From: Azolla caroliniana
Taxonomy: Eukaryota; Polypodiophyta
Assembly (NCBI GenBank): GCA_043228905.1
Contig: JBHGNT010000020.1
Coordinates: 1,922,001 to 1,986,000 of the forward strand
Direction: 5' to 3'
DNA: 64,000 nucleotides
Shown here: positions 10,967-22,596 of the stretch, piece by piece
Position numbering within the stretch: position 1 is the first letter of the stretch
Layout: each line of letters starts with the position of its first letter
The notes under the pieces: generated by a model
What the model was told of the DNA's origin: nothing
Databases searched by the model: none
Seen by the model: only the letters and a program-made list of their open reading frames with translations
Position numbers and translations under genes: made by a program

Positions 10967-12074
10967 CCATGTCGGGCAGAAAGGGAAACTCATGAACGTG
11001 TTGCACGTTCCGACAATCACGAAGAACTTGGTCTAGGTCGGACAGATCGTCGACCAAGGGATGGAGGTTCGATTTACACACCTCGGGTGCTTCATTGAGG
11101 AAGAAGGCTGTGTGATTGCGCAAGGGCGCAGAGACGAGAGGATGTTCATCCTCGACTCCACTGACGGCGGCATCGCAATGTTCGCGAAGGGAAGAAAAAC
11201 CGAGTCGGACATCGACTTGTGGCACAAGTGGATAGGCCACGTCAACTACCAGCGGCTTCAAGATCTGCAATCGAAACAGGTAGTGTTTGGATTGCCCAAA
11301 TTCAGTGGCCGAAAGGCAAAAATTTGTGAAGCCTGCCAGCTCGGGAAGCAACACCGACTTCCTTTCCCAAACGAGCAAAACTGGAGCCGGAATAAGCTCG
11401 ACCTTATACACTCCGATGTATGGGGGCCGGCACAAAACGTTAGTCTTGGCGGGAGCCGATATTTCGTCTCCTTCATCGACGACCACACGCGGCACACGTG
11501 GATCTACCTCATTGAGAGGAAGAGCGAAGTCTTCGACTGTTTCCGGGACCTCAAAGGGTTCGTGGAAACGGAAACGGGACGAAAGATCTAGTGCCTGCGG
11601 TCGGATGGCGGGAAAGAGTACTTTTCTGGTCAATTCAACGGTTACCTACAACAAATGGGAATTCGCCGCAAATTCAGTTGTAGATACACGCCAGAGTAGA
11701 ATGGCGTGGCCGAGAGGATGAATCGGTCAGTTGTGGAAGCGGCACGGTCAATGTTGGAGGAGAAGAGCTTGCCCAAGTTCTACTGGGCCGAGGCGGTAAG
11801 GACCGCGGTATACATCCAGAACCGGATCAGAGACAAAGTGTTGGCGCACGAGATGTATTTCGGAACGAAGCCGAACTTGCGACACTTGAGGGTGTTCGGT
11901 AGCATTGCGTATGTGCATGTACCGAAGGAGAAAAGGAGGAAGCTGGATGCAAAGGCCGAGAAATGCATCGTGGTTGGTTACTCGGACGAGCAGAAGGGTT
12001 ATAACTGTTATAACCCTAGCACCAAACAAGCGCGTGTTAGCCGCGACGTTGTGTTTGATGAGTCCGCGTACTAG
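10967..12074 (+). pseudogene. copia B2 pre-integrase and integrase
   Basis: Includes DLWHKWIGHVNYQRL, the zinc-binding ICEACQLGKQHRLPF, the integrase core with VWGPAQN, FIDDHTRHTW, CLRSDGG and NGVAERMNRSV, and the C-terminal VFGSIAYVHVPKEKRRKLDAKAEKCI. Interrupting stops are TAG at 11032-11034, TAG at 11589-11591 (shared with B1), TAG at 11698-11700 and TAG at 12072-12074 in FDESAY-stop-YQP, where copia proteins usually have Trp. Confidence 0.87.
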
Positions 12075-14465
12075 TACCAGCCCCCAACTCCGAACCCCGA
12101 CTCCAATCCGAGCTCTGACGATGAGGTCAGTGAGGCCGAGATGCTTCCGGATGAGCCCGAAATCGAGACCCGCGAAGAGAGTCCGATTTCACTCCGTTTA
12201 AGTGGACCGATTGGACGACTGAGTCTGTACGACCAGTCCGATGAAGAGCCGGCGAGTAGTGGAGACTCGGCTGTGCATTCCCCACGAAGGAAGCCGAGGA
12301 GACGGCTTACGCGCAAAGAGAAAGGGAAGAAGAAGGTGTCGGATTCCAGCACAGATAGGAACAAGTCAGATCGACGCGAGTCCGACTCCGAGGGAACCGG
12401 TGACGGGTCTTTAAAGGTGAAGACCGTGTCGACCGAGAAGGCCTCGACATCGGCTAATGTGAGATTACGCCGATCTACTAGCCAGAAGAATCCTGTTTTG
12501 CGGTTCGGATACAACGAGTACATGGCGCATCATTATGCGTACATGACCCGTGTAGCGGAAGTGCGTGAGCCAGAGAGCTACGCAGAAGCGGCTAAAGACA
12601 CGAATTGGCGTGCCGCGATGGAGGAAGAGATGCACGTATTGGCAGAGAACGAGACCTGGGACCTGGTTGATGCACCAAGAGGGGTAAAACCGATCGGGTG
12701 TAGGTGGGTGTACAAGGTCAAGTACAACACCGATGGCTCGGTCAACCGGTACAAGGCTCGGCTAGTGGCAAAGGGCTACGCGTAGAAACACGGCATCGAC
12801 TACGATGAGATGTTTGCGCCGGTCGCGAAAATGACTACCGTCCGTGTTTTGCTCGCAGTAGCGGCGGTGAAGGGGTGGCACTTACATCAAATGGATGTAA
12901 AGAATGCGTTCCTGCAAGGTGACCTTGAGGAACAGGTGTACATGGTACAACCCCCCGGATTTCACTCCGGAACGAACTCCTCGGCGGTATGCCGACTGAA
13001 GAAGTCCCTTTACGGACTGAAGCAAGCCCCGCGTGCCTGGAACACGAAGATCACGCAACAACTGCGTCGGATGGGCTTCGTCACGTCAAAATCGGACTCT
13101 TCCCTGTTCATCCGGAAAGGTTGACTCGGACCGGTTAGTATTTTACTATATGTTGATGACTTGGTCATCACCGGCGCCGACCTACGTGAAATCGACCGCA
13201 TGAAGCTCCAGCTTGCAGCATCGTTCGACATGAAGGATCTGGGGGACCTTCATTACTTCCTCGGGATCGAAGTGATCCGTACCCTCGAAGGCATATTGAT
13301 CAGCCAACGTCACTACGTGCTGAGTATGCTCTTCAAATTCGGGATGGCCGACTGTAAGTCAGTTTCGACTCCTCTGGATAGAACCGTCAAGCTTCGTCCC
13401 GATACGGGAACGGTATGCGACCCTACGAGGTTCCTACAAATTGTCGGAAACCTCATATACTTGACCATCACCCGACCCGACCTCAGTTATCCGGTCGGAG
13501 TGATCAGTCAGTTCATGGCGCGACCTACCGAGGAGCACCTTCAGTGTGCGCAACGCATACTTCAGTATGTCAACGACACTAAGGACTGGGGACTGCTATA
13601 TCGGACCGGTGCAGCCGCGCAGTTAGTCGGCTACACCGATGCTGATTGGGCTGGCAACGCCGCCGATCGCCGATCCACGTCCGGATACGCGTTCTCCCTC
13701 GGGAGTGCCGCGATCGCGTGGAGCAGTAAGAAGCAGCCGACAGTTGCATTGTCGAGCACCGAAGCTGAGTACCGAGGAGCTGCTGTCGCGACATGCAAAG
13801 CCATATGGTTGAAGCGGCTACTTAAGGACCTGCAAGAGGAGGTGTCAGATCCGACGAAGATCTACTGCGACAACCTCAAAAGCATCCAGCTCGCGAAAAA
13901 CCCCTTTTTCCACGCACGGACCAAGCACATTGAGGTGCACTACCATTTCTTCTGTGAGCGTGTCCTTTCCGGTGAAGTCGAACTTCAGTACATTCCGACG
14001 GATCGGCAGATTGCCGACATCTTCACGAAGCCCCTTGGTCTAGACAAGTTACGGCAATTCTCCGGTGTGCTCGGATTGCGTCACCTCGACGTGCCAAACT
14101 TGAGGGGGAGAACAGTCCCGAACGACCAAGCAAAGCAGCAAGAAAGGAGCGGAGGCCGCGACACCGAGTCGGTTGACTCGGTTGTTGACTCGGTTGTCGA
14201 GTTCGACTTCGGATCGGCTGAAGAAGCCGAGGGCGGACCCGCGGAAAAGTCCGAAAGCGGACAGAAGGGGAGCAGCCGAAGGAGAGAGCCGAATCCAACC
14301 ACGCATGGGGAAGATGACGCCACCAAGGGCGAGAAGACCGAAGACGAGTTGGAGACAGCCAACTCGGACGGGAGCGAAAACCGATCAGAGGTAGCCGAGT
14401 CGGTTCGGATGTTTGATTCAGATACGCTGAATCAACCGAGGCCCAAGCGGAAGAAAAGGCAGTAG
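12075..14465 (+). pseudogene. copia B2 RT, RNase H and C-terminal extension
   Basis: A charged linker is followed by [23 protein letters not shown], a TAG at 12783-12785, [18 protein letters not shown], a TGA at 13122-13124 shared with B1, and LLYVDDLVITG. From 13161 to 14465 the frame is open through RNase H (YTDADWAGNAADRRSTSGYA, SSTEAEYRGA, YCDNLKSIQLAKN). It continues about 129 residues past LRHLDVPNLRG to end PRPKRKKRQ. B1 and B2 tails differ by in-frame insertions (NDQAK and a SVVD-type repeat), which argues that the extension was coding. Confidence 0.87.
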
Positions 14466-14639
14466 GAGAAGCGTCAACACCGCAACAACAAAAGAGCTGA
14501 TAAGGGCTGCATGAGCAGACAAGCCGACCGGAAGGGTCGAAGCGCGCGGAGTCGAACTGGTCGAGGAGCGCGAGCGAGGCGTGAAGCCAGTAGGAACCGG
14601 AGCTGTGAGCCCAAGGATCCCGAAGAGCCTCGAGTTGAG

Positions 14640-14651
14640 CTTGAGGGGGAG
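14640..14651 (+). other. copia B2 polypurine tract
   Basis: CTTGAGGGGGAG directly before the 3' LTR. Confidence 0.88.
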
Positions 14652-15054
14652 TGTTGAGAGACAAGCTCAACATCGGCCAGATCGGCTGAAGAAGCCGAGG
14701 ACCGGATCGGTTGGGACCGATCGGTTAGGCCGAGCGCGTAAACCGGGAGGCCGTTAGGAAAGATATTCCGTGAGGAATATATTTGGGAGTTAGTGTAGGA
14801 GCTCTTAAAGAGCATTGAAGTACGGTCAGTACTTCGGTCAATCCTTCGAGGACTTGTATAAAAGTGTTCATGCAACACACATATGTATAGAGTAGTGAAT
14901 AGAGATCTTTTGTTGAATATATAGTTCTTGTGTTTTCTCTCTCACTCTCTCTGTCTCTCCCGCGTATACTGCGTAAGCTCAAGCTCTCCATTAAACCTGA
15001 GTTTTCTTCCTTCTGTTCGGTCTTCATACTTGCTTCCGCACATTACTTTTTACA
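14652..15054 (+). repeat. copia B2 3' LTR
   Basis: 403 bp, starting TGTTGAGAGACAAGCTCAAC, ending TTTTTACA, then GATTC of the target duplication. Confidence 0.93.
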
Positions 15055-15681
15055 GATTCTATGTAACTTTTATTGATGATTGCTCAAGGAAAACATAGGT
15101 GTACTTCAGGAAAGATAAAAGTGAAGTGTTTGAATGTTTTCGTAAGTTTAAATGCATAGTAGAAAAGCAGGCTGGTACAAGAATAAAATGTTTAAGATCT
15201 GATGGAGGAGGAGAGTATTTCTCCAATGAATTTTCTGATTTTCTATGCAATCAGGGAATAAGAAGACATTTCACTTGTAGATATACTCCACAGCAAAATG
15301 GAGTTGCTGAGAGGAAAAACAGAACATTGGTGAACATTACAAGGGCTTTGATGACAGAGAAGAATATGCCATTGTACTATTGGGCAAAAGCTGTAAATAC
15401 AACCAATTATATTCTAAATAGATGTATAACATTGGGAGTACATGAAGCAACTCCTGAAGAGTGTTTCTATGGAAGGAAACCTAGTTTAGAACACTTAAAA
15501 GTGTTTGGATGGCTTGCATATGTACATGTGTCTGCAAAAGTAAGAAGTAAGCTAGATCCAAAAGCAGAAAAATGTATTTTTGTTGGCTATTCAGAAGAAC
15601 AAAAAGGGTATAGATGCTATAACCCTGTAACAAAGAAGATTGTGACAAGTAGGGATGTAATCTTTGATGAGTTAGCCAGCT
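15055..15681 (+). pseudogene. copia A integrase core and C-terminus
   Basis: Resumes after B2 as FYVTFIDDCSRKT, then TAG near 15097 where TGG (Trp) is expected, then CLRSDGGGEYF, RYTPQQNGVAERKNRT (the last two acid residues of the D-D-E triad), FGWLAYVHVSAKVRSKLDPKAEKCIFVGY, and TAG at 15681-15683 in FDELAS-stop-YSP. The same homologous codon is TAG in B2. Confidence 0.87.
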
Positions 15682-15683
15682 AG

Positions 15684-17173
15684 TACAGTCCAAAACAGAA
15701 TCCAGAGACTGATGAAGACAATGAGATTGAAGACAGAGACAAATCTGAAAATGTAGAAGTCTGCCGCAGAGATGGAAGCAAGGTTGGACAACAAAGTCCA
15801 ACATCAACAGAATGTTCTGGACCATCAAAAAGCTCAGATGGTAAATCTGATTCGAATTCTTGGAGTGGAAAAAGTGGAGGACACAAAAAATGTGATGATA
15901 AAAAAGGAAAACAGAAAATGCTAGAGTATGAAATGTTGGATGACTTGTCTAAAAACATGGAAGATGAGGATTCAGATATGTCATTGGATGATTTTCTTGG
16001 TATAAGAGGATTGAAATTCCATGGTATGGAAAAAGCATTGAAGGATGCAAATCAGAAACTGAGAAGATCAGATAGAGAGAAAAAAACTGTTGAAAGATTT
16101 GGTTATGATACATATATGGCTATGCATTATGCATATATGTCTAAGGTGGTACAGATCCCTGATCCAAGTAGTTTTGATGAGGCTAAAACTGAGAAGAAAT
16201 GGGTGGATGCAATGCAAGAAGAGATTGATGCATTGGCTGAAAACAGAACATGGGATTTGGTGAAGTTACCAAAAGGAAAGAATATGGTAGGTTGCAAATG
16301 GGTCTACAAGACAAAGCATGATTCCAGTGGGAATGTAAGTAGACATAATGCAAGATTGGTTGCAAAGGGATATGCCCAAATGCAAGGAATTGATTATGAT
16401 GAGACATTTGCACTGGTTGCAAAGATGGCAACATTGAGGACATTACTGGCTATAGGTGCAGCCAGAAGATGGTTTCTTCATCATATGGATGTAAAAAATG
16501 CCTTTTTACATAGTAAGTTCGAAGAAGAAGTGTATATGTGTCAATCACCAGGTTTTGAAGATAGGAAGCATCCAGATTATGTATGTAAGCTAAAAAAGGC
16601 TCTCTATGGACTGAAACAGGCACCAAGAGCATGGCACAAAGAACTTTCAGATTATCTGAAAAAACTTGACTTCAAAATGTCAAAGGCTGATTCATCATTT
16701 TATGTTAAAAGGAAAGATGATTGTATTGTTGTGATTCTGATTTATGTTGATGATCTCATCATTGGAGGTGATTCCATGGATGAAATAAGTAAGCTGAAAA
16801 GGAATTTGGAAATCCAGTTTCATATGAAAGATTTGGGAGATCTGAGATATTTTTTGGGTATTGAAATCATCAGATTTGAAAGTGGTATATATGTGTTGCA
16901 AAGACAATATGCAACAACTATGTTGAAAAAGTATGGTATGCTTGGATGCAAACCTATTGGAGTACCACTAGATAAAAACTGCAAATTGAGGGCTGATTTG
17001 GGAGCCAAAATAGAAGATGTAAACATGTACAGGTCTATGGTGGGCAACCTTATTTATTTGACCATAACAAGACCTGATTTGAGTTATGCAGTTGGATTAG
17101 TCAGCCAATTTATGCAACAGCCAACAAAGCCGCATTTGGACTGCATTAAAAGAATTTTGAGGTATGTAAAAGC
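15684..17173 (+). pseudogene. copia A reverse transcriptase
   Basis: After an acidic linker the RT is well preserved: [57 protein letters not shown], the catalytic ILIYVDDLIIGGD and MKDLGDLRYFLGIE, then TITRPDLSYAVGLVSQFM. From 15918 this stretch has no stop codon. It ends at ILRYVKA, where C is inserted. RT would synthesise cDNA in the virus-like particle; here the polyprotein cannot be completed. Confidence 0.88.
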
Positions 17174-17865
17174 TGACAGGAATACACACTCCCGATGAAC
17201 AACGCTCGGCCACAACTGAGCCTAGGATCAAACACAGAAAACGGGTAATGTACGCACGACACAATGAAGAGAAGAGTACACAGGATGTTAACGTGGAAAA
17301 AAAAACCCCAAATTGGGGAAAAACCACGGCAGCCCACAGACTGCAAACTATCACTATATCACAATGTACAATAGTAAAGCACCGAGGCAACGACCTCGAG
17401 CTTGCTATCTTCGCCACAGGCGGCGGTTACAACAGAGGCAACGACCTCTTCCTCTCTCTCTCTCTCTCTCTCTCTGTACACAGTTACGCACTCAAATCTT
17501 GCACCAACAAGAATGACAACTACTATGTATACTAAGTTTGCCCTAAGTCATCTTTATACTAATATGACTTTTCGGCTATTTACAAATATAGCCCCGATGG
17601 ACTCTCAAAAAACATATTTACGAATATGTCCCTTCATCTGGTGAGCACTTCTCACCGGGCCGTCACCATCCGGCTCTTGCCAGGTACTCGTCATCCGGTT
17701 CTCACCGGGCCTTCCTTGCTGGGTACTCGTCATCCGGTTCTCACCGGGTCTTCCGTTGCCGGGTACTCCACATCCAGTTTCGGCCTCGGCCTATCGGTCT
17801 CGGCCGAGTTTGCTCATCAACACTGTTCTTCTCACTTCCCATCCGAAGGGACCTGTTTCCTAACA
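17174..17865 (-). repeat. copia C 3' LTR
   Basis: 692 bp; in element orientation TGTTAGGAAACAGG to CTGTCA. Contains a (CT)n run near 17453-17476 and tandem units of about 37 bp built on CATCCGGTTCTCACCGGG at 17690-17790. Adjacent plus-strand AACTCCCCCTTCA is the polypurine tract read on the other strand. Confidence 0.92.
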
Positions 17866-17878
17866 AACTCCCCCTTCA
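17866..17878 (-). other. copia C polypurine tract
   Basis: In element orientation TGAAGGGGGAGTT precedes the 3' LTR. Confidence 0.85.
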
Positions 17879-18250
17879 CTCTGGCATGGGATGTCTTACT
17901 AGTCCGATCCGCTTCTGACATGCATCCAGCTTGTCGGGTATCAGTACTTTGGTCAACATATCTGACCCGTTCTCGGCCGTGTGGATCTTCGTCAGCGCGA
18001 ACTCTCGATCTTCTACTCGCTCCCGAATCCAGTGATACCTATGCTGGATGTGCTTTGTCCTGGAGTGGTACGTTGCGTTCTTAGCAAGGTGGATGGCACT
18101 TTGACTGTCGCAATAGAGTTGGTATTCATCTTGCTGGATACCGAGCTCTCCGATGAAGTCCTTCATCCATAGTATTTCCTTGCCGGCTTCCACAACCGCC
18201 ATGTACTATGCTTCCGTGGTTGACAACGCAACCGTCTTCTACAGCCTCGA
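17876..18250 (-). pseudogene. copia C RNase H C-terminal part
   Basis: Encodes AVVEAGKEILWMKDFI, LYCDSQSAIHLAKNATYHSRTKHIQHRYHWIRE and the terminal LIPDKLDACQKRIGLVRHPMPE. It contains the last catalytic Asp of RNase H (YCDS). It is separated by a stop from the RT frame upstream at 18251. Confidence 0.87.
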
Positions 18251-19300
18251 CTACCACGAAACAGCTCCCCCTGCATATGTCATTACATACCCGGATGTAG
18301 ACCAGCTGGTATCCACATCAGCCGACATGTCCGAATCAGTAAAACCGTCAAGTTGAGGTTTACCGGAGCCGAATCGAAGACACATATTCGAAGTGCCCTT
18401 CAAGTACCGGAGTATCCATTTGACCATGTTCCAGTGCTCCTTGCCGGGATTGATCATAAACCGGCTCACCACTCTGATTGCGTATCCTATATCCGGTCGG
18501 GTACACACCATTGCGTACATTAAGCTCCCGACGGCAGAGGCATATGGAACCTTCATCATATCAACCTTCTCTGCTTTCATCTTCGGGCTTTGCTTACCGG
18601 ATAGGCTGCAGTTTGCCGGTAGTGTCGATCCGACCGTTTTTGCTTCTAACATGTTGAACCGCTGAAGCACCTTTGTCACGTATTTCTCCTGTGACAGCCA
18701 CAATTGCTTCGTTGGCCGGTCCCGGATGATATGCATCCCCAGCATCTGTCTTGCCGGACCCAAGTCTTTCATTGCGAAAGTTCGGTTGAGAGCCTTCTTC
18801 AGCATCCGTATTTTGGCTTGGTCCCGTCCGACGATCAACATGCCGTCCACGTACAGAAGGAGTATCAGGAAGCCACCTCCTTCGAACTTCTTCACAAACA
18901 TGCAGTGATCGGCCTGCGTCTTGTGGTACCCTTGATCGGTCATGAAGGAGTCGAACTTTCGGTACCATTGTCGGGGAGCCTGCTTCAGTTCGTACAAGCT
19001 CTTCTTCAACCAGAAAACCAAGTGCTCCTTCCCTTTCTCCACGAATCCTTCCGGTTGCTGCATGTAGATCTCCGCTTCGAGGTCACCGTGAAGGAATGTC
19101 GTCTTCACGTCCAGCTGCTCTACCTCTAGGTCCATGCTTGCCGCTATACTCAGCACCGTCCGGATGGAGGTCATCTTTACTACTGGGGCAAATATCTCGT
19201 CGAAGTCCACGCCCTTCTTTTCCTGGAACCCCTTCACCAGATCCTGGCTTTGTATCTCGGGGTTTTGCCGGCATCTTCCGGTTTCAACTTGTACACCCAC
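18251..19300 (-). pseudogene. copia C reverse transcriptase with mutated active site
   Basis: Covers KKGVDFDEIFAPVVKMTSI, DVKTTFLHGDLEAEIYMQQPEG, KKSLYELKQAPRQWYRKF and the catalytic loop, which reads LLLYVDGMLIVGRD: the second Asp of YVDD is Gly, a change expected to abolish polymerisation. The C2 copy has YVDD. The frame then continues into RNase H (FTDSDMSADVDTSWSTSGYVMTYAGGAVSW). Confidence 0.88.
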
Positions 19301-20795
19301 ATGTTTCAGAGTGCTCGCTTTCCTTTCGGCAACTCCACCAATTCGTACGTATGGTTCTCATGCAAGGAATCCATCTCATCCTGCATGGCACTTAACCATT
19401 TGCGGCTGTGGGCGTCACTTTTAGCTTCCTCGAAGCTTTCTGGCTCCCCCTCATCGGTCAGCAGCACATGCTCTGCATCCGGAAATCTCGGGGGGGGCCT
19501 TCTCTCTTTGAGAGGATATCTACGTCTTTGGCCTTCGGCAACCGGCTCCACTATTTGTTCTTCATCCAAATCCGATTCGGGGTCTTGGTCGGTTCCGATT
19601 TCAACTTCCTCTACTTCTTCTTCTGCCGGTTCGGTATCCTCACCGTAACCGGCTGGTTCCTCGAGTTCAACCGGCTCTTAGCCGGGTGTGTCCGAATCTC
19701 ATCGGAGTTCATTATCTTCTTCTCCGACTCCCAGTCGGCAAGAGTCTTGTCCTCCATGAAGATAATATCTCGACTCCGGAAAGCCTTCTTGTCAACCGAA
19801 TCCCACACTCGGTAGCCGAACTCATCATCGTCGTATCCGAGGAATATGCATGGTCGGGTCTTTGGATCCAAATTTCCTCTCCGGTCCTTAGCAACATGCA
19901 CGTACACGAGACACCCAAACACCTTCAGATGCCGGTAGGACACTTCCTTACCGGTCCACACCTTCTGCAGTGTGTCTCCATCCAAGGGCACTGAGGGTGA
20001 TCTGTTTATCACATACGTCGTTGTTGACAATGCCTCAACCCAAAACGTCTTGGGTAATTTTGCATGCGCCAGCATACTCCGGACCCTCTCCATTATGGTC
20101 CGGTTCATCCTCTCGGCCAGCCCGTTTAGTTCTGGCGTCTTCGGCACGGTAAATTCGAGCCAGATTCCCTTCGAGCGACAGTACTCCTCGAACTGCCCCC
20201 GGTATTCACCTCTGTTATCTGCTCGAACCGCCTTCAGCTTCCAGCCGGTTTCTCTTTCCACTCTCGCGTGGAGCTCTTTGAAGATGGATAACACCTGATC
20301 CTTCGTCTTCAAAGGTGTGGCCCACAGCTTCCGGCTGTGGTCATCTATGAACGTCATGAAGTACTGCGATCCGGCATGAGACTTCGTGTCCACTTGACAT
20401 ACATCAGTATGCACCAACTCCAGTGGTGCATTACGTCTCATCGGTGGCCTCGATCGGAAGGAGGTCCGATTTTGTTTACCGGCCAGACAATCAGTGCACT
20501 TCTCCAAGTGCACGTTCTTCACTGGAATGAGGTTGTCGTTTGCAAGCCTCTTCATCCCATTCTCGCTCATGTGACACAGCCTCTTGTGCCGCAGCTCACC
20601 GGTAGTGTCGGAAGCCATGTTCACTTCTTCCGGGCATAACCGGGCATTCATCAGGTACAAGGTGTTTACCTTCCGGGTCCGAGCCACAATCAGGCTCCCT
20701 TTGCTTAACTTCATAACACCGTTCTGGATGCTACTCGTGTAGCCTTCATCATCTAGCCGACCGACTGATATCAGGTTCAGACAAACCTCCGGAAT
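19301..20795 (-). pseudogene. copia C integrase and linker
   Basis: Pre-integrase WHKRLCHMSENGMKRL and CTDCLAGKQNRTSF are followed by the core LVHTDVCQVDTKSH, FIDDHSRKLW, AVRADNRGEYRG (Gly to Arg after the second Asp) and PELNGLAERMNRT, then FGCLVYVHVAKDRRG and FGYRVWD. A frameshift follows QPVTV near 19670. The linker with RRYPLKERRPPPRFPD continues in another frame. Confidence 0.86.
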
Positions 20796-21896
20796 GTGTC
20801 AGACATCCTTCAGTAGCAGCTTGCATCCGGTTGGTGTTGTCAACCACACGTCTCCTATACCGACAATTCGGCACGTACCTTCATTCCCCATCCGGACACA
20901 GTCATGATCACCAGCTGAGTAGGATGAGAAGCATTTCCAGTCCGGGGTAAGGTGGAACGACGCTCCGAAGTCGACCACCCAGGTCATCTCGTCGTCGGCA
21001 AGGTTTATCTCACTCTCCTCGGTGATGAGCATCGACTCTTCTTCACTTGCCGTGATTGCCGTCATTCCCTTCCGGTCCGTTCCCCTCCGGTCTTTACCGT
21101 TCTGGTCCGGTGTCCGCTTCGAATCGGTACCGTCGGTTTCCTTGTCTTTTCGGAAGTGCTGACAGTTCTTCTGGAAGTGTCCCGGCTTGCCGCAATAGAA
21201 GCAGGTAGGCCTCCCCCTTGACTTTGACCGTGTCCCCGACTTCTCCAGGTTTTGGGGACTACAGTTGCTTTGTCTTCCGCGTTCCGATTCGGTAATGAGC
21301 GCTTTGGAGTCGGAGGTCGTATCCTTGTCTTTCCGACGCGCCTCCTCATCTAGTAAGCTCGATTTCACTCTTTCTAGGGATAACCGTTTTCCTTTCGGCC
21401 CGACGTTGCCCAAAGTGACAACCAACGTCTCCCAGCTATCTTGGAGGGAACCGAGCAGGAGTAATGGTAGTACCTCATCGGCGAGAGGTACTTCCAATGA
21501 TGTTGCCTAGTGGATCAGCTCCTGGAAGGCATTCATGTGCTCCACCATGCTGGAACCATCTTGGTACCAGAGTCTTACTAGCTTCCGAAATACCAAAACC
21601 TGATTAACAACATTTTTGTTCTGAAACATAATGCCGATCTTCTCCCAGAGCTCATGAGCCTTGCTCTCTTCATTGAAGTTGTTGTATAGACTCATGTCGA
21701 TGAAGCACCGTATGTACGCCGTTGTCTTCATGTGCATCACCTCCCATATCGTGGCGTTGATTTTGTCCGGTCTCTTGCCCCCAAACTGAACCGGCAACCA
21801 AAGATCTTTAACCACGAGCATGTCCCTCATCTTCGACTTCCACACCGAATAGTTGGAGCCAGTGAGCTTGAACATGCCTCCCAATGAATCGTCCAT
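20796..21896 (-). pseudogene. copia C gag and protease
   Basis: Gag begins MDDSLGGMFKLTGSNYSVWK at 21896, chosen as the first ATG downstream of the primer site and homologous to E. A TAG at 21507-21509 interrupts after AFQELIH. The zinc knuckle CFYCGKPGHFQKNC is intact. The protease reads WVVDFGASFHLTP instead of the usual D-S-G-A, so the Ser next to the catalytic Asp is Phe. A TGA at 20796-20798 replaces Arg of DVRHIPE. Confidence 0.87.
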
Positions 21897-21912
21897 TTTT
21901 CTGTGTCGTTTC

Positions 21913-21924
21913 GCTCTGATACTA
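21913..21924 (-). other. copia C primer binding site with one mismatch
   Basis: In element orientation TAGTATCAGAGC, one base from the initiator-Met site TGGTATCAGAGC, three bases from the LTR. Confidence 0.8.
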
Positions 21925-21927
21925 GTT

Positions 21928-22596
21928 TGACAGGAATACACGCTCTCGATGAACAACGCTCGGCCACAACCGAGCCTAGGATCAAACACAGAAAACGGGT
22001 AATGTACGCACGACACAATGAAGAGAAGAGTACACATGATGTTAACATGGAAAAAAAAAAACCCAAACTGGGGAAAAACCACGGCAACCCACAGACTGCA
22101 AACTATCACTATATCACAATGTACAATAGTAAAGCACCGAGGCAACGACCTCGAGCTTGCTATCTTCGCCATAGGCGGCGGTTACAACAGAGGCAACGAC
22201 CTCTTCCTCTCTCTCTCTCTCTCTCTCTGTACACAGTTACGCACTCAAATCTTGCACCAACAAGAATGACAACTACTATGTATACTAATTTTGCCCTAAG
22301 TCATCTTTATACTAATATGACTTTTCGACTATTTACAAATATAGCACCGATGGACTCTCAGAAAACATATTTATGAATATGTCCCTTCATCCGGTGAGCA
22401 CTTCTCACTGAGCCTTCACCATCCGGCTCTTGCCGGGTACACGTCATCTGGTTCTCACCGGGCCTTTCTTGCTGGGTACTCGTCATCCGGTTCTCACCGG
22501 GTCTTCCTTGTCGGGTACTCGTCATCCGGTTCTCACCGGGTCTTCCGTTGTTGGGTACTCCATATCTTCCCATCCGGAGGGACCTGTTTCCTAACA
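21928..22596 (-). repeat. copia C 5' LTR
   Basis: 669 bp partner of 17174-17865, with fewer CATCCGG-type units near its end, followed by the AAAGC duplication and the resumed A frame (TQNYGLFYRADLD). Confidence 0.92.

Larger units (their letters stand above)
9278..15054 (+). mobile_element. Ty1/copia retrotransposon B2
   Basis: LTRs at 9278-9744 and 14652-15054 are flanked by a perfect GATTC duplication (9273-9277 and 15055-15059). The internal region includes all copia domains, unlike B1. It carries stops at 11032, 11589, 11698, 12072, 12783 and 13122 and a frameshift near 10887, so it is defective. Inserted in the integrase frame of A. Confidence 0.94.
17174..22596 (-). mobile_element. Ty1/copia retrotransposon C (minus strand)
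   Basis: LTRs at 17174-17865 (3' in element orientation) and 21928-22596 (5') with a perfect AAAGC duplication at 17169-17173 and 22597-22601. It belongs to a clade distinct from A and B, with Gag containing FKLTGSNYSVWKSKM. Protease and RT catalytic motifs are altered and stops interrupt gag, so it is non-autonomous. C2 at 50081-60370 is a second copy of the family. Confidence 0.94.
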
